From the NCBI RefSeq assembly GCF_030068475.1, contig NZ_JAQOSP010000063.1, positions 1-64,000 of the forward strand: a stretch of DNA of 64,000 nt, written 5' to 3'. Each line of letters starts with the position of its first letter. Within the stretch, counting starts at the first letter, position 1. The notes under the pieces are model-generated. The model was not told the origin of the DNA, made no database searches, and was given only the letters and a program-made list of their open reading frames with translations. The stretch is from Roseofilum acuticapitatum BLCC-M154 (GTDB lineage Bacteria; Cyanobacteriota; Cyanobacteriia; Cyanobacteriales; Desertifilaceae). Below are positions 1 to 8,843 of the stretch, in pieces. A program made the position numbers and the translations under genes.

Positions 1-141
1 GAAGACCCAGAATTTGAAACCTTCTACACCAAGAACATCTTGTTGAATGAAGGCATTCGCGCTTGGATGTCTCCGGCTGACCAACCCCATGAGTTCTTTA
101 CCTTCCCTGAAGAGGTTCTTCCTCGCGGTAATGCTCTGTAA
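1..141 (+). CDS. psbD: Photosystem II D2 protein, 3' end (partial)
   Basis: Only the last 46 codons are in the window, and the 5' part lies upstream. The reading frame from base 1 ends at TAA 139-141 and gives the very conserved D2 C-terminus, including [11 protein letters not shown], a tryptophan-methionine pair and the ending [11 protein letters not shown]2 is the PsbD half of the photosystem II reaction-centre heterodimer in the thylakoid membrane. The neighbour psbC follows on the same strand, the usual psbDC arrangement, but here the two genes are separated by 112 bp instead of overlapping. Confidence 0.97.
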   Translation, partial: EDPEFETFYTKNILLNEGIRAWMSPADQPHEFFTFPEEVLPRGNAL

Positions 142-150
142 AATAAACCT

Positions 151-186
151 GTGGTCATTATCCCCAAATCAGGGATAATGACTCAC
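151..186 (+). promoter_or_regulatory. Strong hairpin between psbD and psbC
   Basis: An 11-bp perfect stem (154-164 with 172-182) closes a 7-nt loop. It extends outward by GTG/CAC (151-153 with 184-186) past a one-base bulge. No T-run follows, so it does not look like a simple intrinsic terminator. In a psbDC transcript it could be a processing or stabilising element, or an attenuator that sets the psbD:psbC ratio. The structure is seen in the sequence; the role is inferred. Confidence 0.6.
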
Positions 187-253
187 ATCCCTTGATTGAT
201 TCACCATTTTTCTGACCTAGATCGTAGAGAGTAGAACAAGAGGTTCGACTAGC

Positions 254-1639
254 GTGCAAACCACCTTTAATACTTCAATGGTAATGGGCGGTCGTGACCA
301 AGAATCCACCGGTTTTGCTTGGTGGGCTGGTAACGCCCGTTTAATTAACCTATCCGGTAAACTGCTGGGCGCTCATGTTGCCCACGCCGGTCTAATTGTC
401 TTCTGGACTGGCGCAATGACCCTGTTTGAAGTGGCTCACTTCATTCCTGAAAAGCCCTTGTATGAACAAGGCGCTATCCTGCTTCCTCACCTGGCTACCC
501 TCGGTTGGGGCGTTGGCCCTGGTGGCGAAATTGTAGACACCTTCCCCTACTTTGTAGTAGGTGTTCTGCACCTCATCTCCTCTGCCGTCCTCGGCTTAGG
601 TGGAATTTATCATGCGGTTCGCGGCCCGGAAACTCTAGAAGAATACTCTTCTTTCTTCGGCTATGACTGGAGAGATAAAAACCAAATGACCAACATCATT
701 GGCTACCACCTGATCCTATTAGGTGTAGGAGCCTTATTGTTGGTCTTCAAAGCCATGTTCTTCGGTGGTGTTTATGATAGCTGGGCCCCTGGTGGTGGTG
801 CGGTGCGGATCATTAGTAACCCCACACTCAACCCGGCTGTGATCTTCGGCTATCTGGTCAATGCTCCCTTTGGCGGTGAAGGCTGGATCATCGGGGTGAA
901 TAACATGGAAGATATCATCGGCGGCCATATCTGGATTGGCTTGATTTGTATCTCCGGTGGTATTTGGCATATTCTCACCAAACCCTTTGGCTGGGCCCGT
1001 CGTGCCTTCATCTGGTCTGGGGAAGCTTATCTGTCTTACAGCTTAGGCGCTCTAGCTCTGATGGGCTTTGTGGCTTCTGCCTATGTTTGGTTTAACAATA
1101 CTGCCTATCCCAGTGAATTCTACGGCCCCACCAATGCTGAAGCTTCTCAAGCTCAGTCCTTCGTCTTCTTAGCTCGTGACCAAAAGTTAGGAGCTAACAT
1201 CGGTTCTGCCCAAGGCCCCACCGGTCTGGGTAAATACCTGATGCGCTCTCCTACCGGTGAAATCATCTTCGGTGGTGAAACCATGCGCTTCTGGGATTTC
1301 CAAGGCCCCTGGTTAGAGCCTCTGCGTGGCCCCAATGGTTTGGATCTCAACAAACTGAAAAATGATATCCAACCTTGGCAACTGCGTCGTGCGGCTGAGT
1401 ACATGACTCATGCTCCTAACGGTTCCATCAACTCTGTAGGTGGAATTATTACTGAGCCGAATGGGTTTAACTATGTTAACCCCCGTGCTTGGTTAGCTGG
1501 GTCTCACTTCATTTTTGGTTTCTTCCTGTTTGTTGGTCACCTGTGGCACGCGGGTCGCGCTCGTGCGGCTGCGGCTGGCTTTGAAAAAGGAATTGACCGC
1601 GAAAATGAACCCGTTCTGTCTATGGGCGACCTGGATTAA
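254..1639 (+). CDS. psbC: Photosystem II CP43 chlorophyll-binding protein
   Basis: This 461-residue core antenna protein of photosystem II binds chlorophyll a and supplies ligands to the Mn4Ca cluster from its large lumenal loop. The sequence is highly conserved throughout: [12 protein letters not shown] near the N-terminus, six hydrophobic helices, and the loop motif [10 protein letters not shown], in which E342 and R345 correspond to the cluster-contacting E354 and R357 of the longer 473-residue numbering. The start is GTG at 254, preceded by AAGAGG (238-243). An in-frame TAG at 218-220 rules out any start further upstream, so the psbD overlap found in many relatives is absent. A 3' stem-loop follows at 1676. 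Confidence 0.98.
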   Translation: MQTTFNTSMVMGGRDQESTGFAWWAGNARLINLSGKLLGAHVAHAGLIVFWTGAMTLFEVAHFIPEKPLYEQGAILLPHLATLGWGVGPGGEIVDTFPYFVVGVLHLISSAVLGLGGIYHAVRGPETLEEYSSFFGYDWRDKNQMTNIIGYHLILLGVGALLLVFKAMFFGGVYDSWAPGGGAVRIISNPTLNPAVIFGYLVNAPFGGEGWIIGVNNMEDIIGGHIWIGLICISGGIWHILTKPFGWARRAFIWSGEAYLSYSLGALALMGFVASAYVWFNNTAYPSEFYGPTNAEASQAQSFVFLARDQKLGANIGSAQGPTGLGKYLMRSPTGEIIFGGETMRFWDFQGPWLEPLRGPNGLDLNKLKNDIQPWQLRRAAEYMTHAPNGSINSVGGIITEPNGFNYVNPRAWLAGSHFIFGFFLFVGHLWHAGRARAAAAGFEKGIDRENEPVLSMGDLD

Positions 1640-1675
1640 TTAACCCTGGATATTAGAGCTAAAATTAGCTTTTCC

Positions 1676-1715
1676 AAAAGAAAGAGAGAGGAATTAACCC
1701 CTCTCTCTTTCTTTT
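1676..1715 (+). terminator. Stem-loop terminator after psbC
   Basis: A 16-bp perfect inverted repeat (1676-1691 with 1700-1715) encloses an 8-nt loop 36 bp after the psbC stop. The 3' arm ends in CTTTCTTTT, which gives a partial U-tract. It is the likely 3' end, or a stabilising structure, of the psbDC message. Confidence 0.75.
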
Positions 1716-1782
1716 GTTCAGGATTCAGCCGCAAACTGCGGTGGACAGTAGGAAAAGATCCCCCCTTGCCCCCCTTATAGAC

Positions 1783-1953
1783 TGATATCAAGTTCGCTTA
1801 TTCATGTCCGCGAAGCGGAAATACCCTAATTAAAAATCCAGGGAGCAAGATACTCCCACTCCAGTCATATCAAAGAATTCGAGGAGTGCGGGCATCTTGC
1901 CCGCTTCTTAAGAAATTTTCATGTCCGCTTGCGGAAACCGGACTTGATATGAC
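1783..1953 (+). mobile_element. MITE-like palindromic element, copy A
   Basis: The ends are near-perfect inverted repeats: TGATATCAAGT at 1783 and ACTTGATATGA ending near 1952. Inside are three small palindromes: TCCGCGAAGCGGA, a GGGAGC...CTCCC core and GCGGGCATCTTGCCCGC. The reverse complement of 29204-29354 matches it along almost the whole length. It is non-coding and about 170 bp. A non-autonomous transposon or REP-like element fits best; I see no transposase in the window. Confidence 0.7.
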
Positions 1954-1958
1954 ATTAA

Positions 1959-2004
1959 ACACAAAACCGCCCCAGGGTTGTTTCTCCCCCAGGGCAGTTT
2001 GTGT
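1959..2004 (-). terminator. Hairpin downstream of ppsA
   Basis: ACACAAA at 1959 pairs with TTTGTGT ending at 2004, followed by an imperfect GC-rich inner stem. It lies 49 bp beyond the ppsA stop. Read on the minus strand the 3' arm runs into GTTTAATG, only a weak U-tract. Probable transcript end for ppsA. Confidence 0.5.
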
Positions 2005-2052
2005 GGATTTCAGATTGTTGAGATAGAGTGAATCCAAAATCCAAACCTGTGA

Positions 2053-4554
2053 TTAGTTCGCTTTAGCGACTTCCAACACTTCATCCATAATGGTTCCGGA
2101 CTGCTCCATCTTGCTGATATCCAAGATGGTCTTGAGAACAGAATCCGGGTTCAAACTCATGGAATCAATGCCAAGTTCAACTAAGAAGCGAGCGAACTCT
2201 GGATAGTCACTAGGCGCTTGACCGCAAATACCAATCTTGCGATTGTGTTTCTTGGCTGCTTTAATGGCGATTTGTACCATCCGGCGAACGGCTTCGTTGC
2301 GTTCATCGAAGATATGGGCAACCAAGGCGGAGTCACGGTCTAATCCCAAGGTCAACTGGGTTAAATCGTTAGAACCGATGGAGAAGCCATCAAAGACTTG
2401 GGCAAATTCGTCTGCGTAGATGACATTACTGGGCAATTCGCACATCACGTAAACTTGCAAACCATTTTCACCGCGTTTCAAGCCATTGCTTTCCATTTCC
2501 GCCAATACTTTGCGACCTTCATCAGGAGTACGGCAGAAGGGAATCATGGGAATGACGTTGGTTAACCCCATTTCATCCCGAACCCGTTTGAGGGCTTTAC
2601 ATTCTAGGGCATAGGCTTCCCGATAGTTGGGGTCGTAGTAGCGGGATGCACCACGCCAACCAATCATCGGGTTTTCTTCCTTGGGTTCAAACTGACGACC
2701 GCCTAAGAGGTTGGCATATTCGTTACTCTTGAAGTCGGACATCCGTACAATCACTGGATTGGGATAGAAGGAAGCGGCAATCATGCCAATACCATGGGCC
2801 AGTTTGTCTACGAAGAAGTCGGGCTTGTTGTCGTAGAGGGCGGTGAGTTTGGCGATTTCCCGTTTGGCTAACTCGTCTTCGAGTTCGTTGTAGCGCAGCA
2901 AAGCTAAGGGGTGAGCTTTAATGTGGTTGGCGATGATGAACTCTAAGCGGGCTAATCCAACGCCGTCACAGGGGATGGAGGATAAACCGAAGGCTTCTTC
3001 GGGGTTACCCACGTTCATCAAGATTTGGGTGCGAGTCTTGGGTAGGTTGTCGAGTTGGGTTTCGATGACTTCAAAGGGGACAAGACCTTGATAAACCCGT
3101 CCTTCTTCACCTTCGGCACAGGATACGGTGACATCTTCACCGGTGGTGAGCAGTTGGGTGGCATCTCCACAACCGACGATCGCCGGAATACCCATTTCCC
3201 GTGCAATAATAGCTGCGTGACAAGTCCGACCGCCTTGGTTGGTGACGATGGCGCTGGCTCTCTTCATGATGGGTTCCCAGTCGGGGTCAGTCTTGTTGGT
3301 GACTAAGACTTCACCGGCTTGGAATTCGTCGATGCGGTGAACATCCATGATCACCCGTGCTTTTCCTTGACCGATCATTTCACCAACGGCACGACCGCGA
3401 ACCAGGATGTCTGATGTGCCTTTGAGTTTGAAGTTTTTGAGGATACTACCGGATTTTTGGGATTGAACGGTTTCTGGGCGGGCTTGAACGATGAACAGGT
3501 CACCGGTGATGCCGTCTTTTGCCCATTCAATGTCCATGGGGGTGTAAGTGCCCCGCACTTCGGAGTAGTGGTCTTCAATAATACAAGCCCATTTGGCTAA
3601 CTGAAGAATTTCATCGTGGTTCAGGCAATATTTGCCCCGTTCAGATTCGGGAACGGAAACGTTTTTGGTGAGTTTGGAGCCGCCGAGGTCATAGACCATT
3701 TTCAGTTCTTTTGTACCTAGGCGTTTTTCCAGGATTGGACGGTAGCCATCTTTGAGGGTGGGTTTGAAGACGAAGTATTCGTCGGGGTTGACGGCTCCTT
3801 GAACGACGTTTTCTCCTAAACCATAGGCTGCGGTAACGAGGGCTGCGTTTTTGAAGCCGGTTTCGGTGTCGATGGAGAACATAACGCCAGAGGAAGCGAG
3901 GTCAGAGCGTACCATTTTTTGTACGCCGACGGATAGGGCTACATCAAAGTGGTCAAAGCCTTTGACTGTCCGATAGGAGATGGCGCGATCGGTGAAGATG
4001 GAGGCGAAGCATTTATGGCAAGCCTTAAGAACGGCATCTACACCATAGACGTTGAGGTAGGTTTCTTGTTGTCCGGCAAAGCTGGCATCGGGCAGGTCTT
4101 CTGCGGTAGCACTGGAGCGCACGGCTACGTCTGTGTCATTGAGTTCTCCACTATCGCCTTTGCCGTACCACTGGCACATTCTTTCGTAGGCTTTGGCGAT
4201 CGCCTGTTCTAGGTCTTCTGGGAAGGGAGTATCGAGAATTAGCGATCGCGCTTTTTTACCCCGTTGCCGTAAGTTACTCAGGTCTTCTACATCCAGATCC
4301 GAGAATAATTCCCGTAGTTTGCTCTCTAAGCCTGCGGATTTGATGAAGTAGCGATAAGCATGGGCAGTCGTTGCGAAACCATTGGGTACGACTACTCCTT
4401 TGGGAGCTAATTGCTGGATCATTTCTCCTAGGGAGGCGTTTTTACCCCCAACTAGGGGAATATCAGCGATCCCAACTTGTTCAAACCAAAGAACGAAAGC
4501 TTCATTTTTTTCAGCTTCACTGGTTATATTTCCTACGGCTAAGGTCTGAGTCAT
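2053..4554 (-). CDS. ppsA: Phosphoenolpyruvate synthase
   Basis: This 833-residue enzyme of the PEP-utilising family converts pyruvate, ATP and water to PEP, AMP and phosphate for gluconeogenesis. The N-terminal ATP-grasp part runs to about residue 360 (VGGKNASLGEM, AVRSSATAEDLPDASFAGQQ). The swivelling phosphohistidine domain contains GGRTCHAAIIAREMG with catalytic His446. The C-terminal TIM barrel ends with SIGSNDLTQLTLGLDRD and the CGQAPSD cysteine loop. The architecture fits PEP synthase rather than pyruvate phosphate dikinase. A GGAGGG ribosome site lies about 10 nt before the ATG. It is divergent from the HxlR gene across 385 bp. Housekeeping function is near certain. Confidence 0.95.
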   Translation of the reverse strand: MTQTLAVGNITSEAEKNEAFVLWFEQVGIADIPLVGGKNASLGEMIQQLAPKGVVVPNGFATTAHAYRYFIKSAGLESKLRELFSDLDVEDLSNLRQRGKKARSLILDTPFPEDLEQAIAKAYERMCQWYGKGDSGELNDTDVAVRSSATAEDLPDASFAGQQETYLNVYGVDAVLKACHKCFASIFTDRAISYRTVKGFDHFDVALSVGVQKMVRSDLASSGVMFSIDTETGFKNAALVTAAYGLGENVVQGAVNPDEYFVFKPTLKDGYRPILEKRLGTKELKMVYDLGGSKLTKNVSVPESERGKYCLNHDEILQLAKWACIIEDHYSEVRGTYTPMDIEWAKDGITGDLFIVQARPETVQSQKSGSILKNFKLKGTSDILVRGRAVGEMIGQGKARVIMDVHRIDEFQAGEVLVTNKTDPDWEPIMKRASAIVTNQGGRTCHAAIIAREMGIPAIVGCGDATQLLTTGEDVTVSCAEGEEGRVYQGLVPFEVIETQLDNLPKTRTQILMNVGNPEEAFGLSSIPCDGVGLARLEFIIANHIKAHPLALLRYNELEDELAKREIAKLTALYDNKPDFFVDKLAHGIGMIAASFYPNPVIVRMSDFKSNEYANLLGGRQFEPKEENPMIGWRGASRYYDPNYREAYALECKALKRVRDEMGLTNVIPMIPFCRTPDEGRKVLAEMESNGLKRGENGLQVYVMCELPSNVIYADEFAQVFDGFSIGSNDLTQLTLGLDRDSALVAHIFDERNEAVRRMVQIAIKAAKKHNRKIGICGQAPSDYPEFARFLVELGIDSMSLNPDSVLKTILDISKMEQSGTIMDEVLEVAKAN

Positions 4555-4939
4555 GGTTCAATACCCTCCATGGGTTTTCAATTCAATTTAGCCAGGCAGT
4601 ACAGTCATACTTTTTAATGGAGTTTTGTTTCTGTATCCTGCCTTAGAGGTTAAGAGAGATTAAGTTCTCTCTCAATTTGTATCAACTTCTGTATTTTCAG
4701 ACTATCAACTAACAGTTATAAATCGTTTCAAACCTTGGGATACCAAGGCTTTGAAGTTCACTGCTGGGCAATTGCCCGTGATAGTGGCTTTGGATTCACT
4801 CTTCTTACAGGCTATTACTTTCTATTAAAATTACAAGATAGGTACGCCCTGAATCCTTACTTACCTAAAGGAAACAAATAGGATGTGGTCAGGGATACAA
4901 ACATCTTTAAATAAACATTAAGGTGAGTGGTATTGGCTT
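4555..4939. promoter_or_regulatory. Divergent intergenic region ppsA / HxlR gene
   Basis: These 385 bp must hold promoters for both genes, but no -35/-10 pair stands out clearly. Two compact inverted repeats lie close together: CCTTGG-GATA-CCAAGG (4733-4748) and the perfect 12-bp palindrome GGGCAATTGCCC (4766-4777). A weaker GAGAGA...TCTCTC pair occurs near 4650. They could be operator sites, for instance for the HxlR protein encoded next door; this is inference. Confidence 0.4.
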
Positions 4940-5332
4940 ATGAACTATAAACCTAACTTAGTCGAAACAGATGTCTCTATCCCAGAGTCCACTTGTTTTG
5001 TACCCAGTTGTCCAATTCAATTTGTGCTGGACTTAATTGGCTCAAAATGGTCAGTTCTGATTTTGCGGGAACTGTTCCAAGGCGATCGCCGCACCCATGC
5101 TCTTCTGGATGCCTTACCGGGTATTAGCTCCAAAACCCTCACCCTGCGTTTACGAGAACTGGAACACCATGGGTTGATCGAGCGCACTGTATACCCCGAA
5201 ATCCCGCCCCATGTGGAATATTCCATTACTGACAAAGGTCGAGAACTGCGTCCCGTGTTAACAGAACTTAAACAACTTGGAGAGCGATGGTTAAACCAGT
5301 CTTGTTCTTGTCAAGCCATCACTAAGCCTTAA
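4940..5332 (+). CDS. HxlR-family winged-helix transcriptional regulator
   Basis: This 130-residue protein has the HxlR fold. The motif CPIQFVLDLIGSKWSVLILREL opens the first helices (about 27-48), then the recognition region GISSKTLTLRLRELEHHGL and the wing before ITDKGRELRPVL. Family members are small dimeric DNA-binding proteins that often sense redox or electrophile stress through cysteines. This one has a cysteine in the usual N-terminal position, another shortly before it, and a C-terminal SCSC pair, so thiol sensing is plausible but unproven. AGGTGAG at 4921 serves as ribosome site. It diverges from ppsA. Its target is unknown. Confidence 0.85.
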   Translation: MNYKPNLVETDVSIPESTCFVPSCPIQFVLDLIGSKWSVLILRELFQGDRRTHALLDALPGISSKTLTLRLRELEHHGLIERTVYPEIPPHVEYSITDKGRELRPVLTELKQLGERWLNQSCSCQAITKP

Positions 5333-5359
5333 ACTCTACTCATTTCTCACCAACAACAA

Positions 5360-5387
5360 GTAGGGATGAAAAATTTTTCACCCCTAC
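5360..5387. terminator. 28-bp near-perfect palindrome between convergent genes
   Basis: GTAGGGATGAAAAA is followed directly by its near-exact reverse complement TTTTTCACCCCTAC (one mismatched pair). It lies between the HxlR gene and the methyltransferase gene, which converge. It can act as a bidirectional terminator. It also belongs to the GTAGGG...CCCTAC palindromes seen at 37191 and in the element at 63529. Confidence 0.6.
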
Positions 5388-5413
5388 CCCTATGACTCTA
5401 TTTCAGTTATTCC

Positions 5414-6172
5414 CTAAAACCGAGAGGGACGATACAACACTGAAATATCCTGCAACCGTCGTGCCTCCTCCATAAAATGGGGATTCTTCAACACCCGATT
5501 ATGTTGATTCCATTGGGGATCTTTAACCTTAAATGTGGATAAACAATCCTTGAGAATATCATCTTGATCGCCCCAATTAATCCATTCTTGACTTAAACAT
5601 TGCAGTCCCGCTTTATGGGCATATTCATCAAACAATCGAGCGGTCATACTTTCGGCTCGCATATGGGGATTGGGAAAAGGAAGATTTCCCGAACTATCCT
5701 TAAAGTGACCGATATTAGAATGATGAAAAAACCCGGCTCCATTGGGCTTGAGCTTGCGCCCTAGTTGCATTAAGTAGGCTTCAATCACATCCGATTCGGC
5801 ATGAACCAAAGAATCGAAGCTGAAGACAAAATCAATGGATTGGTCTGGAATCATATCTAAGGACTTGCCATCATTCACATAATATTTAATATGGGAATAG
5901 TTAGCAAACCGTTTTTGACAAATTTCAATACAAGGTTCAGCTAAATCAACAATCGTTAATTCTTGGCAATAATCCTTAAAATAGGTGGTAAATCGACCAT
6001 AACCCGGAGCAATTTCTAAAATGCTACCTGTGGGAATAAAGGCTTGAATTCGGGGATAGAGGGTTCCCCACCACAAAAACTCTGTGCCGCCCCAAGCATG
6101 AGACCATTCATCGCCTTGGTCAGACCAGCTATAATTTGACCAAAATTCTAAGTTATATTCAACAGTGGGCAT
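5414..6172 (-). CDS. Class I SAM-dependent methyltransferase
   Basis: This 252-residue soluble protein has a Rossmann methyltransferase core. Motif I is ILEIAPGYGRF (about residues 51-61), an acidic end of strand 2 follows at TIVDLAEP, and SIDFVFSFDSLVHAE occupies the motif IV region. The family (Methyltransf_11/25 type) methylates small molecules, sugars or lipids; nothing here identifies the substrate. The GYGRF form with a following tyrosine and phenylalanine resembles enzymes from polysaccharide clusters, but no such cluster is adjacent. It stands between a palindromic terminator and the cysteine desulfurase gene, both on the same strand, with an 85-bp gap. Confidence 0.8.
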   Translation of the reverse strand: MPTVEYNLEFWSNYSWSDQGDEWSHAWGGTEFLWWGTLYPRIQAFIPTGSILEIAPGYGRFTTYFKDYCQELTIVDLAEPCIEICQKRFANYSHIKYYVNDGKSLDMIPDQSIDFVFSFDSLVHAESDVIEAYLMQLGRKLKPNGAGFFHHSNIGHFKDSSGNLPFPNPHMRAESMTARLFDEYAHKAGLQCLSQEWINWGDQDDILKDCLSTFKVKDPQWNQHNRVLKNPHFMEEARRLQDISVLYRPSRF

Positions 6173-6257
6173 AGTTTGGGAATGAGTAAGGGTTTATCGG
6201 ATTCTTCTAGTTTAAAGGTTTAAGCGGATTTGATATCACTTTCTAGGCAACCATTTT

Positions 6258-7421
6258 TTAAGTCAGGAGTTGATTGAGCTGGGTAATGGCATCGATGAGA
6301 ATGGAGGCGGCGCGATCGCTCTCGGTTTCTGTGGTAAATTTACCGAGGCTAATTCGCATAGCTCCGTCCATTTCCGACTCTGGTAGTTGCATGGCTCGCA
6401 GGACGTGGGAGGGGGCTGGGGTTCCGGAGGCACAGGCGGCTCCGGTGGAGATGGCGAGTTGGTGACGGATGCGGGCGATGATGGCGCTGTTGGGGATATT
6501 CGGGACGGAAATATGGAGATTTCCGGCTAAACGGTGGTTGAGGTCGCCGTTGATGCGGAGGTTGGGGATGTGTTGGGTGAGCATGGCTTGCAGGCGATCG
6601 CGGTTTTGGGCGATTTGGGTTTCATCTTCTTCCATTTCCTGCTCCCGTAAGGCACAGGCTTCTCCTAAGCCAACGATACCGGGAGTATTCAGGGTTCCGG
6701 GACGTAGTTCTCGCTCTTGCGATCCCCCATGGAGCAGGGAATAGAGGGAATAACGGGGACGGATGACTAATGCACCAATGCCTTTGGGAGCGTAGAGTTT
6801 ATGACCAGAAATGGCCAGATAGGTGATTCCCCAGTCGGAAAAGTGGATGGGAATTTTACCCACGGCTTGAGAGCCATCACAGAACCAGGGGATGGAGTAT
6901 TGTTTGACAATTTCACCAATGGTTTCTAGGGGGTAAATGTTGCCGACTTCGTTATTGGCTGCCATCAGGCACAGGAGAGCAGCCCCCTCGGAACAGAGGT
7001 CTTCGAGATGGTCTAGGTCAATTCGCGCTTGGCGATCGACTTTGAGCCATTGGATTTCAGCGAGTCCTTGGTTTTCTATGGCTCGACAAGTGTCTAAAAC
7101 GGCTTTGTGTTCGACGGGGGAAACAATCAGAGGATGGGGACAACCGGCAGATGGGCGGAAGTGCCCTTGAATGGCTAGATTGATGCTTTCGGTGGCTCCA
7201 GAGGTGAAGATGATGTCTTTGGGGGCAGCATGGACGAGGTGAGCGATTTGCTTACGCGCTCTTTTCACGGCTTTTGCAGCTTGGTCACCATAGCTATGAT
7301 CGATGCTGCTAGGGTTGCCGAAGCTGGTGGTCATGGTTTGGAGGATGCGATCGGCGATCCGGCGATCGACCGGGGTCGTCGCCTGATAATCAAGGTAAAT
7401 TGCTCGATCATTTTGCTTCAT
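6258..7421 (-). CDS. Cysteine desulfurase (NifS/IscS/DndA-SspA family), last gene of the defence-like block
   Basis: This 387-residue PLP enzyme takes sulfur from cysteine as a persulfide. It has YLDYQATTP at the start, the PLP lysine K208 in SGHKLYAPKG and the persulfide cysteine C330 in TGAACASGTP, all intact. It lies 58 bp after the DGQHR gene on the same strand and is the last gene of a six-gene run. Dnd and Ssp phosphorothioation systems use such an enzyme (DndA or SspA) as sulfur source, so this copy may serve that role. A second cysteine desulfurase at 38850 could do housekeeping Fe-S work. Assignment to the block is inferred from position; the enzyme class is clear. Confidence 0.85.
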   Translation of the reverse strand: MKQNDRAIYLDYQATTPVDRRIADRILQTMTTSFGNPSSIDHSYGDQAAKAVKRARKQIAHLVHAAPKDIIFTSGATESINLAIQGHFRPSAGCPHPLIVSPVEHKAVLDTCRAIENQGLAEIQWLKVDRQARIDLDHLEDLCSEGAALLCLMAANNEVGNIYPLETIGEIVKQYSIPWFCDGSQAVGKIPIHFSDWGITYLAISGHKLYAPKGIGALVIRPRYSLYSLLHGGSQERELRPGTLNTPGIVGLGEACALREQEMEEDETQIAQNRDRLQAMLTQHIPNLRINGDLNHRLAGNLHISVPNIPNSAIIARIRHQLAISTGAACASGTPAPSHVLRAMQLPESEMDGAMRISLGKFTTETESDRAASILIDAITQLNQLLT

Positions 7422-7479
7422 TAGCTATTACTTGAATAAAACTCAGTATTCCAAGCTACATAAAATTCATTGGTTTACA

Positions 7480-8808
7480 CTAATCAATATTTTCACCTTC
7501 ATCAGAAGTAAGATTAGGATTCCCAGACCATGATATAGGGGGTAATAAAGGAGCTGTTGGGTCTTCAACTCTATCACGATATTTTTGCTTTAAGTCTCGA
7601 ATCTTTTGTTTTATTCTTAATCCCAGAGAATGACTTATGATTGATGCTAATAATTGTCTTTCAGATTTAGTACCCATGATTCTTTCTGTTGATGGATTCC
7701 AAATCACCCGAACCCAAGGAGATTCATTAATATCCATTGTTATGTTACCCATAATAGCTTGGATCGTATCCTCAAGAGATTTTCCTTGAATTAAAGCGAG
7801 TTTAATTACTTCAGCTATAATGAATTGACCTATTGGGCGAGCAAAAACATTTCCTCCTGGTATTGGTTTACCGCTATCATCTAGTACCAAATAACCATTA
7901 ATATCTGTACATTTTCGTATATCTCCGGGTTGCTTTCTTCCTGTTAAAATTAGTTCAAAACCAGGGCAACGTTCTAATAACATCATCCAAATTTTTTCTA
8001 AAAATATGTAATAAGAGTCCAGATCGTCATTAGACGGTCTGAACTGTTTGAAGTTTTTATCAATTTCTAAGCCACCATCATAAGCACTAAGCAAAATTTC
8101 ATTGGCTTCATAAAAAGCAGCTAAAGTTGTGATATAAGGTTCATGAGACTTACTACGAGATATTTGTTTGGAACCCAGATTAGGCAAAACCAATCCCTGT
8201 AGAATGTTATTTTCTTTAACTAATCTACGACTAACAATTGCGATGCTATCATCTTCATCAATGGCAATATTCATACCTGATGTGGTTGGTTTAGCTCGAC
8301 GATTGAGTGTAGAAAATAGTCTTCTGGTACGCTCTAAACCTTCTTTGGTTTGTTCATGTTTAAGAATAATGACAGTAATTTCTTCTGAAGCCAGATCTGG
8401 ATCTTTTGTAATGGCTTCTTGGATAGACTTAAGTCTATGTTGACCATCTAAAGCGTAGTAGATTTGACTTCCATCAAACCGAAGTAAACCAAAACCATAG
8501 CTTTGTCGCTCTTTATCATCTATTAGTTCATGTTCCTGAACACGCACAGGTGAGAATTCAGGATCTCCTCCATAAACAGCTACAACTAATGCACCATAAA
8601 AACGTTGACGTTCATGTAAGAGATAAGGAACCATCTCTTTTTGAACGCGATCTTGTATTGCTCTTTGAATAAGTTCATCTAAACTTTGATTAGCATGAAT
8701 TTCTTCCGCTAGTCGGCATTCACGAGCAATTTTACCAAGCTTCATCACTGTTACATAGTATTGCCAATCACCCATATGGGCTTTTAAGGCTGGAATATAG
8801 TCTGGCAT
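7480..8808 (-). CDS. DGQHR-domain protein, DndB-like
   Basis: The signature YALDGQHRLKSI lies at about residues 118-129, and LFSTLNRRAKPTTSG follows, a pairing typical of DGQHR/DndB-type proteins. DndB regulates Dnd phosphorothioation operons; other DGQHR proteins occur in defence islands with unknown activity. I place the start at ATG 8808 (442 residues) because AGGAGA lies 6 nt upstream. An upstream ATG at 8838 (452 residues) has no such site. The gap to the HNH gene is only 35 bp. The C-terminal region has basic stretches (RIKQKIRDLKQKYRDR) suited to nucleic acid contact. Regulator or modification factor of the block is the best guess. Confidence 0.75.
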   Translation of the reverse strand: MPDYIPALKAHMGDWQYYVTVMKLGKIARECRLAEEIHANQSLDELIQRAIQDRVQKEMVPYLLHERQRFYGALVVAVYGGDPEFSPVRVQEHELIDDKERQSYGFGLLRFDGSQIYYALDGQHRLKSIQEAITKDPDLASEEITVIILKHEQTKEGLERTRRLFSTLNRRAKPTTSGMNIAIDEDDSIAIVSRRLVKENNILQGLVLPNLGSKQISRSKSHEPYITTLAAFYEANEILLSAYDGGLEIDKNFKQFRPSNDDLDSYYIFLEKIWMMLLERCPGFELILTGRKQPGDIRKCTDINGYLVLDDSGKPIPGGNVFARPIGQFIIAEVIKLALIQGKSLEDTIQAIMGNITMDINESPWVRVIWNPSTERIMGTKSERQLLASIISHSLGLRIKQKIRDLKQKYRDRVEDPTAPLLPPISWSGNPNLTSDEGENID

Positions 8809-8843
8809 GGGATGTCTCCTGTTAAATAATTGATTCATACATT

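Larger units (their letters stand above)
1640..2052. other. Intergenic region psbC-ppsA (convergent), repeat-filled
   Basis: These 413 bp between convergent genes hold no credible ORF. They contain the psbC stem-loop, a palindrome-rich repeat (about 1783-1953) and the imperfect hairpin after ppsA (1959-2004). Confidence 0.8.
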
